From Diadophis punctatus similis (Eukaryota > Chordata > Lepidosauria > Squamata > Dipsadidae): 64,000 nucleotides of DNA. The translations under genes were made by a program, and so were the position numbers. Under the pieces are notes generated by a model. It was not told where the DNA came from. It saw nothing but the letters and a program-made list of their open reading frames with translations, and ran no database searches. The stretch is taken from contig JALIGW010000032.1 of the NCBI GenBank assembly GCA_023053685.1, forward strand, positions 3,899,279-3,963,278, written 5' to 3'. Below, piece after piece: positions 9,590-21,065 of the stretch. Numbering within the stretch: the first letter of the stretch is position 1; every line of letters starts with the position of its first letter.

Positions 9590-9825
9590 CAAGTGCTACT
9601 TACCCAATCAAGGAGGCCCCCAAGAACACTCCCACCAACGCTGACCCTGCTAGTATATAAAAGGAGAGCAACTCTCACTTCCTTCTAGCACTGATGATGT
9701 GACTCAGTTGGGTCATGAAACGTCTGCAAGAAAACAACCAAGCTCAGAGAGCACGAAGGACCCCTCATTTAAACCATGAGCTACAAATACCTATAATCTC
9801 CTATTGAAAATATGCATTCCAACCC
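9590..9825 (+). mobile_element. Penelope-like element terminal region, family A
   Basis: Order: CTACTTACCCAATCAAGGAG, CAACGCTGACC, TATATAAAAGGAG (TATA-like), hammerhead, CAACCAAGCTCAGAGAGCAC, ATGAGCTACAAATA. This is the cleanest family A terminal region in the window. Confidence 0.85.
9683..9732 (+). ncRNA. Hammerhead ribozyme (PLE family A), best intact copy
   Basis: Stem I: TTCTAGCA (9683-9690) pairs with TGCAAGAA (9725-9732) at 7 of 8 positions, one A-A mismatch. Core CTGATGA 9691-9697, extra T 9698. Stem II: GTGACT with GGTCAT around CAGTTG (one G-U). GAAA 9717-9720, C 9721, then GTC (9722-9724), so cleavage is predicted after 9724. Stem III is reduced to ACGU. Family knowledge: PLE hammerheads with tiny stem III cleave as dimers. 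All catalytic residues are present. Confidence 0.75.
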
Positions 9826-10510
9826 CTTTCCCAGTGGTGGGATTCAACGCAGCCTCCGAGACAATCAAAAAGAAGAACCCGCTTAAAAATATGAGGCTTG
9901 CCTCCCTTCTCCTAAACTGAAGCATTTCAGGTTGCAGAAAAAATGTCCACCACTATCAAATAAGTATCCGCACGGGTGTTTATTCGAACACAATATATCC
10001 TGATTCTTTCTGCCAGTATTTTCTTAGCAACACCCTGGGAGAAAGGAACCAGGCTTATATAATGCTGCCACCTGGTGGTCAAATGTATGAACAACATATC
10101 ACCCGTTTCACTAAACTGTTGCAACTGAAGGACTACCTTTATCTGCCTGGCTATTAAACAAAGCAACATTTAAGGATCCCTAATAAATGTCACCATTTCC
10201 TCTTGAACTTTTTTCCTTTTTCTTCCCTGAAATCTGTTTTAACACAATGTTATTTCCTGCAAGGTTCAGTCAATACCAAAATGTTTTCCCAGGAATTTAT
10301 CTGTCACAATCCTTTTCCTTTAGACTCCAAGGGGGAAAAAAACTTCTCTACATCCGTGTTCTGCAAATAAAAGTTTTCTCATCTACTTCTTGCCCTCCAT
10401 TTAGAAATAAATATGTCTAAATTCAATGGGGTTCCCCCCACCCCCAAGCCATCATCAGCCTTGTTGGAAGGAAAGATTTCTTGGCGGCAAAAAGAGGCTC
10501 AAACAGATTT
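9826..10510. other. Unassigned sequence with a hAT remnant
   Basis: 9832-9900 starts with a hAT-like end (CAGTGGTGGGATTCAACGC) and may be a truncated element. The remainder is unrecognised. Confidence 0.45.
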
Positions 10511-11285
10511 AGAATAACAGAGTTGGAAGGGACCTTGAAGGTCTTCTAGTCCAACCCCCTGCTCAGGCAGGAAACCCTACAACACTTCAGACAAATGATT
10601 AGCCAACATCTTCTTAAAAACTTCCAGTGTTGGAGCATTCACAACTTCTGGAGGCAAGCTGTTCCACTGGTTAATTGTCCTCACTGTCAGGAAATTTCTC
10701 CTTAGTTCTAAGTTACTTCTCTCCTTGTTTAGTTTCCACCCATTGCTTCTTGTTCTACCCCCAGGTGCTTTGGAGAATAGCTTCACTCCCTCTTCTTTGT
10801 GGCAACCCCTGAGATATTGGAACACTGCTATCATGTCTCCCCTAGTCCTTCTTTTCATTAAAGTAGACATACCCAGTTCCTGCAACCGTTCTTCATATGT
10901 TTTAGCCTCCAGTCCCCTAATCATCTTGGTTGCTCTTCTCTGCATCCTTTCTAGAGTCTCAACATCCTTTCTACATCGTGGCAACCAAAACTGAATGCAG
11001 TATTCCAAGTGTGGCCTTACCAAGGCATTATAAAGCGGTATTAACACTTCGCGTGATCTTGATTCTATCCCTCTGTTAATGCAGCCTAGAACTGTGATGG
11101 CTTTTTTGGCAGCTGCTGCACACGGCTGGCTCATATTTAAATGGTTGTCCACTAGGACTCCAAGATCCCTCTCGCAGTTACTACTGTTGAGCCAGGTACC
11201 ACATATACTGTACCTGTGCATTTTGTTTTTCTTGCCTAAATGTAGAACCTTCCTTTTTTTCACCACTGAATTTCAAGGTTTTTAA
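10511..11285 (-). mobile_element. CR1 LINE, ORF2 C-terminus and 3' UTR
   Basis: The frame 11266-10577 is open for 229 codons: the CR1 C-terminal region with ERDLGVLVDN, AVLGCINRG-like, RPHLEYCIQFW, RRATKMIRGLE and TINQWNSLPPEVV. The 3' UTR starts near 10570. 5'-truncated before the reverse transcriptase YxDD. Among the longer CR1 copies here, and still open. Confidence 0.93.
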
Positions 11286-11876
11286 ATTTTAGATGTTTAA
11301 ACTGAAGTGGAATAAGATCCCGCTTCAAACGGCAAGATTTGATTTTTCAGGATTCCCTTCGGTTATACAAAGCATCAGTGTCCGGTATATAAACCTACTT
11401 ACAGAAAATATCTAACAGCTCCAGAGAGATTAAACCTACTGCTGCATAGAAGAAGAAATAGTAGAAAAATAATAACAAGAGCATCGCAGACACCAAAGCT
11501 AGGAAGAACATCTGTACGGATATTCATAAAATCGTATTAGGCGGGTTAATGCAACGGAGAATTTATGAGCCCAGACTTGATTAAGAAAATCAGACGGGAG
11601 AAACAGGGAAGACGACCAATTGGGCTCAAGACAAAGTAAAAAGAATTCCGCCTGAATAATGGGACTCTAACATAGTTAGTGGGGGAAATGTCCTCCTACA
11701 AAAAAAAAGGTTGATTTTATTTTCGGTTTCAAATTTCGTTTATCAAAATATGAAATGCAACAGAAAATAGAAGTCAGGGAAAACCAGGAGAAGGAAAAGG
11801 GGAAGGAAAAAGAAAAACGGAATGGCGGTTCCCAAGAGATCTGGGAGACTCAAATTGGACCTAAAAATTCAGAGTA
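11286..11876. other. Unassigned intronic sequence
   Basis: No recognisable element. Confidence 0.45.
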
Positions 11877-12304
11877 CAGGTAGTCCTCGACGTACGACAA
11901 TGAAGTCCCAAATTTCCGTTGCTAAGCGAGAGAGTTGATCACTGAGTCCTGCCCCATTTTACGACCTTTCCTGCCACCGTTGAGTGACTCGCCACAGCTG
12001 CTAAGTGAGTAACACGGTTGTTAAGTGAATCACCGCAGTGATTCAGTTAGGGACATGGTTGTTAAGTGAATCTCGCTTCCCCACTGACTCTGCTTGTTAG
12101 GAGGTCGCAAAAGGGGATCACGTGACCCCGGGACACTGTAGCCGTCATAAACACACGCCAGCTGCTGAGCACCTGCATTTTCATCACGTGACCACAGCGA
12201 GGCACCAACCATTGTTAAGTGAGAAAAAGGATCCTAAGTCACTTTTTTCAGTGCCGTTGTAACTTCGGTCACTAAACAAATGGTTGTAAGTCGAGGATCA
12301 CCTG
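11877..12304. mobile_element. Tigger-like MITE, full length
   Basis: CAGGTAGTCCTCGACGTACG at the left (preceded by TA) and TAAGTCGAGGATCACCTG at the right. Contains GTTGTTAAGTGAATC and GGGGATCACGTGACCC segments. Confidence 0.9.
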
Positions 12305-12362
12305 TGTCTTCTGTACATTGCTGAATTCTTATTAATTAACACGCTCTGATGCTAAGTAGTTA

Positions 12363-12588
12363 GACGTTCTACTCCCCCTCCCCACCTGAAAAGAACTCTG
12401 TTCCAACTGCCAGTTGCCTTATATTAACACGCTCTGATGCTACCCCTTCCCTAAACTGGGCGTGGCCGTGGCCAACGCGTGACTCATCCGGCCTGCGTGC
12501 TGGGAGTTTAGACATTCTACTCCCCCTCCCCACCTGAAAAGAACTCTGTTCCAACTGCCAGTTGCCTTATATTAACATGCTCTGATGC
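12363..12588. repeat. Direct repeat pair, ~78 bp, 148 bp apart
   Basis: The segment GACGTTCTACTCCCCCTCCC through CTCTGATGCT (12363-12440) recurs at 12511-12588 with only a few differences. Confidence 0.85.
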
Positions 12589-12600
12589 TAAGGAGATACA

Positions 12601-13100
12601 CATTCTACATAAATTTTCAAGTTTTAAATGTCAATGTATCAAGCCCGAACACATAATTCCGTAGCAAAGCATGGGTATCCAGCTACTAGTACTTCATACT
12701 AGTATATTTTCATTGTTACGTCTGGAAGCCGCCGGCAAGCTCTTTCTGAACGAAGCTCAACTCTTCTCTAGGTGAGAAATCACCATTTAGGCAAAGGGCT
12801 AGGAAGAAGTTTATACCTCGTAGGAATGACATCTTTTTAGGGGGAAAGAAAACATATCTTACAATTTCTCCAGCAAGGAGAACTTTTAAGAGCTTGTTGG
12901 ACAGCATCTGGAATCAGATTAGTTCAGGACAATTGAATCCCTGATTAACGGAGTGGCTGTCTTAAAGGTTAGTTAAAGCCATACAAACAAGCAAAGAGCT
13001 CACGTAAATTAGGACGCTTTGGTACTTTTTTTTAAAAAAAAGCAGTAAATCAAATTCTTTCTTTTGAAAGGGGGTTAGGGAAGGTTCGCCCTCAGATACT
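12601..13100. other. Unassigned intronic sequence
   Basis: No recognisable element. Confidence 0.45.
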
Positions 13101-13240
13101 AATAAAGGAGAATATTTGTAGCTCAGGGTTGACAGGAGGGCTTCCTTGGTGTTCTCGGAGCTTGGTTGTTTTCTTGCAGACATTTCATTGCCCAACTGGG
13201 TAACCTCATCAGTGCTCGAGGGGGGGGGAGAAGGAGGAGG
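13101..13240 (-). mobile_element. Penelope-like element terminal fragment, family A
   Basis: GGAGAATATTTGTAGCTCAG followed by the hammerhead in reverse. On the minus strand: CTGATGA, G, GTTACC/GGCAAT around CAGTTG, GAAATGTC. One base of the 3' core differs (C to T). Confidence 0.75.
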
Positions 13241-13264
13241 AGAGTAAGTTGTGGTCCTGATTCT

Positions 13265-13705
13265 TATCACACATTATGCAGAGAAGAGCAACTAAGATAA
13301 TTAAAGGCCTGGAGCCAAAAACATATGAAGAACGGTTGCAGGAACTGGGTATGGCTAGTCTGAAGAAAAGAAGAATGATAGCAATATTCCAGTATTTGAG
13401 GGGCTGCCATAAAGAGGAGGGGGTCAACCTATTCTCCAAAGCACCTGAAGGCAGGACAAGAAGCAACGGATGGAAACTAACCAAGGAGAGAAGCAACCTA
13501 GAACTAAGGAGGAATTTCCTGAGAGTTAGAACAATTAACCAGTGGAACAACTTGCCTCCAGAAGTTGTGAGTACTCCATCACTGGACGTTTTTAAGAAGA
13601 GACCCCGAAAGCCACCTGTCTGAAATTATATAGGGTCTCCTTCTGAAGCCAAGGGGTTGGACTAGAAGACCTCCAAGGTTCCTCCCAACTCTTTCATTCT
13701 GGAAA
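13265..13705 (+). mobile_element. CR1 LINE 3' end
   Basis: RRATKIIKGLEPKTYEER.. through TINQWNNLPPEVV; ends with GGGGTTGGACTAGAAGACC. Confidence 0.9.
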
Positions 13706-14615
13706 TTAATCAGAGGAACAGCTTGCCTCCAGAGGTTGAGGGTAGCTCCATTACTGGGGGCTCTTAAATGGAGACTGGAAGACCACTTGTTGGAAATGGT
13801 GTGGGGCATGGGTCCTCAAACTACGACCTGCGGGCCGCATGTGGCCTGCCGAAGCCATTAATCCAGCCCGCGCAGAACCATGAGACTGCCACGCCCACAT
13901 CGCCCTGCTCACCCTTCGGCCAAGCGCAGGACTTACCTTCGCGAGCCCCATGGGATGGAACTGAAAGGTAAGGCCAACAATTGTGGCCTGCAGAATGCTG
14001 CTGGAGGCGGGGGAAGTGAAAAATGGGGCACAGAGACGCCCCAGGAGGCCAAAAAACAGGCGAAAATGGCCCGTTTTTCACCTTCCCTGTCTCCAGAAGA
14101 TAGATAAAGAGAAATAGACAGGGAGAGGGAGAGAGAAAGAAAGAGAAAGAGAAAGAGGGAGAGACAGAGAGAGATTTCTGAAGCTCCTTGAGGCTGAGAA
14201 GAATTGCTGCAAAACTGAGTTTTCTGAAGTGGACCACTAGACTCCTAAACAACTGAAAAAACGATCTAGTAAAAAGAAAAGTCAACCAAAAGAGCAACAT
14301 GCAAACAAAAGCAAATAAAACACCCCCAGGAGCAAAGCAAATTAAAGTTTAATTTGTATGCATTGTTTAATGGACTGCTAAATTGGCCACGCCCACCCAG
14401 TCACATGACCTAGCCACGCCCACCCAGTCACATGTCCACCTAGCCACGTCCACCCAGCCGGTCAGTCCGGCCCCCCAACAGTCTGAGGGACCGTGAATTG
14501 GTCCCCCGTTTAAAAAGTTTGAGGAGCCCTGGCGTAGGGTCTCCTGCTTGAACAGGGGGTTCGGTCTAGAAGACCTCCAAGGTCCTAGAAGACCTCCAAG
14601 CACTATTCTGACAGA
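13706..14615 (+). mobile_element. Second CR1 LINE 3' end, split by a hAT element
   Basis: A further CR1 tail (AATTAATCAGAGGAACAGC, CACTTGTTGGAAATGG) continues after the hAT at 14532 (GCGTAGGGTCTCCTGCTTG). Confidence 0.75.
13807..14531. mobile_element. Non-autonomous hAT element, ~725 bp
   Basis: Ends CATGGGTCCTCAAACTAC and AAAGTTTGAGGAGCCCTG. Flanks GTGTGGGG and GCGTAGGG differ from each other by two transitions and fit one decayed 8-bp target duplication. Interior has GGGCCGCATGTGGCC near the left and CCACGCCCACCCAGTCACATG repeats near the right; a GAGA run lies at 14105-14175. Confidence 0.82.
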
Positions 14616-14616
14616 T

Positions 14617-15069
14617 TAAAGCTCTAATAAAGATGTTTTACTGATTTACAAGAATTTAGTCAATTAACGGTCAGCACTAAATTGCCACGAGATTAGAGTC
14701 ACTGGAATTCAAGAGGGGTTGGGACTAGACCATTTGTGGGAATGTAAGGATTCCAAGCTGATAACTCTCTTGACTCCGCCTGCAGGCTCTGCCTGTCCTT
14801 CTCCTACATCAAGCGACTGTGAGTCTTCTCCGTTGCTATTTTATGTTATTCTTGATTTAAAAAAAAAACAACACAGCTCTGGTTGGTTTTATTAATTCTT
14901 TTTTAATGATGAGTCACCCAGAGTCCTATATATAAGATTTACGAAATTAAAAATTTGTTAAATAAATAAATCTAGATCAAGGGACCCTAAAATCTAAACT
15001 TTTTTTTACTGTTGTATAGCAATTGGGAAGACACTCCTAAAATTAAATGACTTGACATCATTGGGTCCT
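14617..15069. other. Mostly unassigned; possible L2-type tail at 14929-14975
   Basis: GTCACCCAGAGTCCTATAT followed by an AAATAAATAAAT tail resembles an L2-type 3' end. The rest is not recognised. Confidence 0.45.
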
Positions 15070-15074
15070 GCTAA

Positions 15075-15402
15075 TGTCACGGTGTGAATATTGTCAGTTG
15101 TATGTCTATGCAGGGTGATGCATCCCTATTCTAATATTATGGTATATTCCAATACAAGCAGAACACGTGATATGATCTTCTACGCATGTCCACATTCCTA
15201 AACCACCATTAATCACTTTTGACTTGGCTCTGACCTGAACGGTCACGTTTTCTTAGCAAAGATGTAATTAATCAGGATTTATTGTTTTTGTACCGAAATA
15301 AATATTTTCTATTAGACTTTTAACCTCGGCTTTATTTCTAACTGTCTGAATTCCAAGAAAAGATCCACATCGCCTCTTATGAGATTTATTCTCATTCTCA
15401 CA
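15075..15402 (+). mobile_element. Solo LTR, 328 bp
   Basis: Starts TGTCACGGTG, ends ATTCTCACA (TG..CA). Exact 5-bp target duplication GCTAA at 15070-15074 and 15403-15407. Contains AATAAATATTTT near the 3' third. A second copy in reverse orientation is at 20444-20772 with its own target duplication. Confidence 0.88.
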
Positions 15403-15407
15403 GCTAA

Positions 15408-16200
15408 GAGGTATTTTTCTAGTCAGATTTCAAGGAAGATCTACTCCACAAGTAACTCATAATTTACTTTTTATCCGTTGGCAAATACATCTTCAATTAC
15501 CAGAGGAATAAACAGCAATGAGCACCAATTAAACTGAGCAGCAATAGGAATCTGACGCTTCAGAGCAAAAGAGAAGTAATATCCATACCACACTTCTTTT
15601 GTTTATTTTCATTTATGTATTAGATTTCTTTGCTGCTCACTGAGATTCTTTGCCTCAACTGTTAACAAGGGGAGAGTCACAATTATACACCATTAACTCC
15701 GATCCGAGCCCCGATTTAATTAACCCAAAGCTACCGATATTAAGAGTCAAAAAAGGAAGAAGGGGTTGCCAAGGAAATAAGCAGAAAAAAACCTGCTTTA
15801 ATAATTGCCCTTGCCAATAAAACAGATAAGACGCAGCCAATGCTGTGTTAGAACAATTTCGGTATCAGGGCAGACGGTACAGGGAAATCAATTTTATCTA
15901 ATTTTTTTTCTCCAGGAGATGTAAGTCTTAGATCCTGACAGCATCTTTTTTTTTTTCTGCTTTCCCGACAAACTCGGGGGGATGGGGTGGGGTGGAAAAG
16001 ATGTCATGTCAAAATGACAGGCTTCAAACACGGCTTGCTTTAGGATATTAGGCAAGATGAAACGAAGCTCGGCTAATTGTCGCGTGATATACTATTTTGG
16101 CAGGCCCAGATGCATATTGATAATTTCACCGCTTTTCTCGGCTACGAGGATCAATCATCGTTCAAGCGCTGAAAGGATGTTTCTTAAGAGCCGAGGTTCT
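15408..16200. other. Unassigned; possible conserved noncoding sequence
   Basis: About 800 bp without a recognisable repeat, AT-rich with several homeodomain-like TTAATTA-type words (15714-15740). No coding signal. Confidence 0.3.
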
Positions 16201-16205
16201 AACAG

Positions 16206-16303
16206 CAGGGATTCTCAAGCCAGAGGGGTGGACTGCAATTCCCAGAATTCCCCAGCCAGCTCTGCTTGAAGCCCACCAGGTCTTCAGGTTGCCTGGGGAA
16301 CCC
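16206..16303. mobile_element. Short hAT-like hairpin MITE remnant
   Basis: CAGGGATTCTC at the left and GGGAACCCTG at the right with similar flanks TTCTAACA and TTCTAAAT. It holds the shared motif CAATTCCCAGAATTCC seen in the other hairpin MITEs. Confidence 0.4.
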
Positions 16304-16311
16304 TGTTCTAA

Positions 16312-16555
16312 ATGTAATAGCAATAGCACTTAGACTTATATACCGCTTCATAGTGCTTTACAGCCCTCTCTAAGCGGTTTACAGAGTTCAGCCTCTTGCC
16401 CCCAACAATCTGGGTCCTCATTTTACCGACTTCGGAAGGATGGAAGGTTGAGTCAACCTTGAGCCTGGTGAGATTTGAACTGCTGAACTGCTGAACTAGC
16501 AGTCAGCTGAAGTAGGTTGCAGTGCTGCTTTTAACCACTGCGCCACCTCGGCTCC
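16312..16555 (-). mobile_element. Sauria-type SINE
   Basis: TAGCAATAGCACTTAGAC through CATTTTACCGACTTCGGAAG to AACCACTGCGCCACCTCGGC. Confidence 0.92.
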
Positions 16556-16574
16556 TAATGCGGTATGTTGAATT

Positions 16575-16945
16575 AAAAGTATGTCTAGTTTAATGAAAAG
16601 AAGGACTAGGGGAGATATGATAGCAGTGTTCCAATATCTCAGGGGCTGCCACAAAGAAGAGGTAGTGAAGCTATTCTCCAAAGCACCTGAGGGTAGAACA
16701 AGAAGCAATGGGTGGAAACTAAACAAGGAGAGAAGCAACTTAGAACTAAGGAGAAATTTCCTGACAGTTAGGACAATTAATCAGTGGAACAGCTTGCCTC
16801 CAGAAGTTGTGAATGCTCCAACACTAGACGTTTTTAAGAAGATGTTGGATAACCATTTGTCTGAAGTAGTGTAGGGTTTCCTGCCTAGGCAGGGAGTTGG
16901 ACTAGAAGACCTCCAAGGTCCCTTCCAACTTTGTTGTTATTATTA
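16575..16945 (+). mobile_element. CR1 LINE 3' end
   Basis: 97-codon open frame (MSSLMKRRTRGDMIAVFQYL.. to the C-terminus) and 3' UTR, ending in TTGTTATTATTATTA. Confidence 0.92.
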
Positions 16946-17484
16946 TTATAACCCACCTTTCAACTTCCATAGGTATATATGGGGGAAGAAGGGCCGTATC
17001 TATTATTTTTAACTCTCTAGAGCAAGGGTGTCAAACTCAAGGCCTGGGGGCCGGATCTGGCCCGCGGGGTGCTTAGAACCGGCTCGTGGTCCCTCTCCTA
17101 GTGAAAATGGAGCCGGGGGGGGCAGAGGGCTATCAAAACAAACTAAAAACGAAATAAAAGGAGAAATGTTTCCCCCTTTGCATTTGAGCATGCAAGAAGG
17201 GAGAGGAAAGGAGAAAGAGAAAGGCTAAGGAAAATCCACTATGGTGTAACTCAACATTCTTTTGTGTGTGTGTGTGAAATAGATTTAAATATCTGCCAAC
17301 TGCTGGATGAAACAAGCCATCACAGAAAGCGATTCCAGATGTCCCATTGACACATGTTGTGAACTGTGTAGATTAACCCAGAAGTAGAAATGCTTGGGCG
17401 CGGGGCTGGACTAGATGACCTACAAGGTCCCTTCCAACTCTGTTAATCTGTTTATATCGGTTTCAATATTTTTCAATTTCAATC
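16946..17484. other. Unassigned with hAT end and CR1 tail fragments
   Basis: 17026-17110 begins GGGTGTCAAACTCAAGGCC, a hAT-type left end with no right end seen. 17401-17450 is an isolated CR1 tail (GGACTAGATGACCTACAAGG). Confidence 0.5.
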
Positions 17485-17904
17485 AGAATAGAGCTGGAGG
17501 TCTTCTAGTTCCACCCCCTGTTCAAGCAAGAGATCCGATACCATTTGAGACAAGTGGCTGTTCCGTCTTTTTCTTTAAAACCTCCAGTGATGGGAATACC
17601 TACAACTTCTGTTCCACTGGTTAATTGTTCTCACTGTTAAGAAGTTTCTACTTAATTCTCAGGTTCTTCTGTCCTTGATCAGTTTCCATCCATTATTTCT
17701 TGTTCTGCCTTTTGGTGCTTTGGAGAATAGGTGGACCCCCTCTTCTTTGTGGCAGCCCCTGAGATATTGGAAGACTGCTATCATGTCCCCCTTAGTCCTT
17801 CTTTTCTCTAGACGAGCCATACCCAAATCCTGCAACCCTTCTTCATATATTTTAGTCTCCAGGCTTTTAATTATCCTAGTTGCTCTTCTCTGCACTCTAC
17901 AACT

Positions 17905-18427
<523 letters not shown>

Positions 18428-18494
18428 TGTGCTGGTGACTAAACCTGGATGCAGTATTCCAGGTGTGGTCTTTATATATTTGCCCTGTACCTAT

Positions 18495-18575
18495 TCTGTT
18501 ATTTATTTATTATTTATTTATTATTAGGTTCTTCTATGCCGCCCTACTCCCGAGGGACTCAGGGCGGCGTACAAC
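18495..18575 (-). mobile_element. L2-type LINE 3' end
   Basis: TTTATT-rich tail then TATGCCGCCCTACTCCCGAG and GACTCAGGGCGGC. Confidence 0.75.
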
Positions 18576-19134
18576 ATTGTGCAAGAACACTAAAATGTGT
18601 GTGATTCAAAGGCGACATTCTTTGGAGACGCCTTCCCAACCGTTCAGCGTTCTGTCGCACATGATGCAATAACGTCCGCGTGATCAGATTTATGGGAGAC
18701 GTCGAAAAAAAGCTAAAAAGAATTATACGTCTACCGCTCAATACTGCATATCGCCACCTCAGGGAGGGTGGGGGGAACAAAATGGCAAAAAAACCCGAAT
18801 CCTTTGAAGAGCCACCGAGCACTTCCTGCAACTTCAACGGCGTTAAGATAATCATGATTTTAGAATGGGGGGGGGGGGGTTTGCCATCAACATTTTCTGC
18901 ACGCGCTGTGATAGCATCAGACATTTCCCCCCACCACCCAAAAAAACCCCAAACCATCTTCACACATCTAGGCTGTTTCCAGTCCGTGCTCACGAGAATT
19001 TTATCTGAAAAATAGCCTTGCTTACTAATGGAACCTTTTTGCAGCCAGATTCTGTCCTGTTCAAGGTCTCCCAAGTATCAAAGATACACTGAGAATTAGA
19101 AGCTAAGTCAAGGAGAAAACCCTTTTTTGAACTA
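18576..19134. other. Unassigned intronic sequence
   Basis: Both strands have chance open frames; no element recognised. Confidence 0.45.
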
Positions 19135-19602
19135 CCGCATTTTCCGGAGTATAAGACGCACCTTAGTTTTTGGGGAGGAAAATAGGGGAAAACAATCTGC
19201 CTACCAGGTATTCATCTGGCTAGCGTCCTTAGTCTGGTCAGCTTCAGCACATTATTTTATCTCCTGGTTAGGACTTTAAAAAACCTTCTTCTGAGAGAGT
19301 AACAATGAAAGAGCCTGCAAGCCAGTAAGAGCTGGGAAGATCGTTAGCACCTGGTTAGGGCTAGAAAAAAACTTATTCGGAGCAAGTAGAGCAATGAAAA
19401 AAAATTCTGCAAAGACTTAGGGCTGGAAAAACAGTCTTCTGAGAGAATAACAATGAAAAAGCCTGCAAGGTAAGAGCTGGGAAGATCTGTTAGCACCTAG
19501 TTAGGGCTGAAAAAAAAGCTACATTTGAAGTATAAGACGCACCCAAATTTTCAGCCACTTTTAGGGAGGAAAAAGGTGTGTCTTATACTCCGAAAAATAC
19601 GG
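19135..19602. mobile_element. TIR DNA transposon with TA target (MITE)
   Basis: Ends CCGCATTTTCCGGAGTATAA and TTATACTCCGAAAAATACGG flanked by TA on both sides. Inner part contains a repeated AGAGCTGGGAAGATC-type segment. A longer relative is at 48085-49106. Confidence 0.82.
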
Positions 19603-19639
19603 TAGTTATTCCAGGTGGGAATGGTCCAGTTGTCCTGCT

Positions 19640-19975
19640 GGATCTTGGACACTTTTTAAAAGAAGCTTGTTCTGCTTTGACTCTATGGCTGCCCTGGCTG
19701 TCTGGAACCAGCTACCTCCAGAGATCCGGACTACCCCCACCCTATTGGCCTTCCGGAAAGCAGTTAAGACCTGGCTTTTCCGGCAGGCCTGGGGCCGTTG
19801 ATCTTGCGGCTGTAATCGGCGAGATCCGGCCATAAAAGGATATGCATGGGTTTTTAAATTGTTTAAAGTGTTTAAATGTTTAATTATGTTTTTAATATTT
19901 ATTATGTTGTTAAGCTGCCCAGAGTCCTTTGGGAGTTGGGCGGCATACAAATTTAATAAAACTAAACTAAACTAA
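19640..19975 (+). mobile_element. L2-like LINE 3' end
   Basis: Encodes WNQLPPEIRTTPTLLAFRKA-type C-terminus (with drift) and a TWLFRQAW end, followed by a 3' UTR ending TTTGGGAGTTGGGCGGCAT and an ACTAA tail. Same family as 52180-55510. Confidence 0.85.
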
Positions 19976-19997
19976 ACTCAAGCAGGAGACCATATAC

Positions 19998-20368
19998 CAG
20001 TAATGGCGAACCTTTTCAGCACCGAGTGCCCAAACCGAAACGCGGGTGCACGCCGGAGAACCGGAAACCTGAAGACCAACTGGCTGGCGCGCACATGCCT
20101 GTTTTTTGGCCGTTTTTTGGGCCCAAAACAGCCCGAAAAACGGCCTGAAAATGAGCCTGAAAACAGCCCGGAAATGGCCTGAAAATGGCCCGGAAAACTG
20201 TCTTTTTTTGGCTGTTTTTCCGGCTCGTTTTCCGGCGCTCCGGCACCTGCGAAGACCAGCTGGCCGGCACGCTGGAAACCAGAAGAGCAGCTGGCGACAG
20301 CATGCATGATGACAGAGAGGGCTCTGCGTGCCACTTCTGGCATGCATGCCATAGGTTCGCCATCATGG
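19998..20368. mobile_element. Non-autonomous hAT element (family C)
   Basis: Ends CAGTAATGGCGAACC and GGTTCGCCATCATGG; flanks CCATATAC and CCCTATAC (7 of 8). Interior has a run of GGCCGTTTTTTGGGC / CCCGGAAATGGCC-like repeats. Confidence 0.88.
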
Positions 20369-20443
20369 CCCTATACTATTACAGACAAATGGTTGTCCAA
20401 TCTCATCTTTAAAACTTGCAGTGTGGGAGCACTTAGAACTTCT

Positions 20444-20772
20444 TGTTGAGTGATGAGAATAAATCTCATAGAGGCGATTTGGATCTTTACTTGGAATTCA
20501 GGCAGTTAGAAATAAAGCCGAGATTAAAAGTCTAATAGAAATATTTATTTCCGTACAGAAACAATAAAATCCTGAATAATTACATCTTTGCTAAGAAAAT
20601 GTGACGTTCTGGTCAAGAGCCAAGTCAAAAGTGATTAATGGTGGATCAGGAATGTGGACATGCGTACAAGATCATATCACGTGTTCTGCTTGTATTGGAA
20701 TATACCATAATATTAGAATAGGGGTGCATCACCCTGCATAGACATACAACGGACAATATTCACTACATGACA
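20444..20772 (-). mobile_element. Solo LTR, 329 bp
   Basis: Reverse copy of the LTR at 15075. Plus-strand ends TGTTGAGTG and CTACATGACA; exact 5-bp target duplication CTTCT (20439-20443 and 20773-20777), which reconstitutes the CR1 word ACTTCTGGTGG. Confidence 0.9.
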
Positions 20773-21065
20773 CTTCTGGTGGCAGGCTGTTCCACTGATT
20801 ATTTGTTCTCCATGTCCAGAAATTTCTCCTTAATTCCAGGTTGCTTCTCTCCTTGATTAGTTTCCACCCATTGCTTCTTGTCCTACCCTCAGGTGCTTTG
20901 GAGAATAGCTTGACTCCCTCTTCTTTGGGGCAACCCCTGAGATATTGGAAGACTGCTATCATGTCTCCCCTAGTCCTTCTTTTCATTAAACTAGACATAC
21001 CCAGTTGCTGCAACCGTTCTTCGTATGTTTTAGCCTCCAGTCCCCTAATTATCTTTGTTGCTGTG

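Larger units (their letters stand above)
19976..21065 (-). mobile_element. CR1 LINE 3' end with two nested insertions
   Basis: CR1 parts at 19976-19997, 20369-20443 and 20773-21065 (frame with MSSLMKRRTRGDMIAVFQYL). A family C hAT (19998-20368) and a solo LTR (20444-20772) are nested inside, each with its own target duplication. Confidence 0.88.

Noticed and set aside
10577..11266. Cellular gene encoding a 229-residue protein
   Set aside because: It is the CR1 ORF2 C-terminus; the same peptide recurs at more than ten places here.
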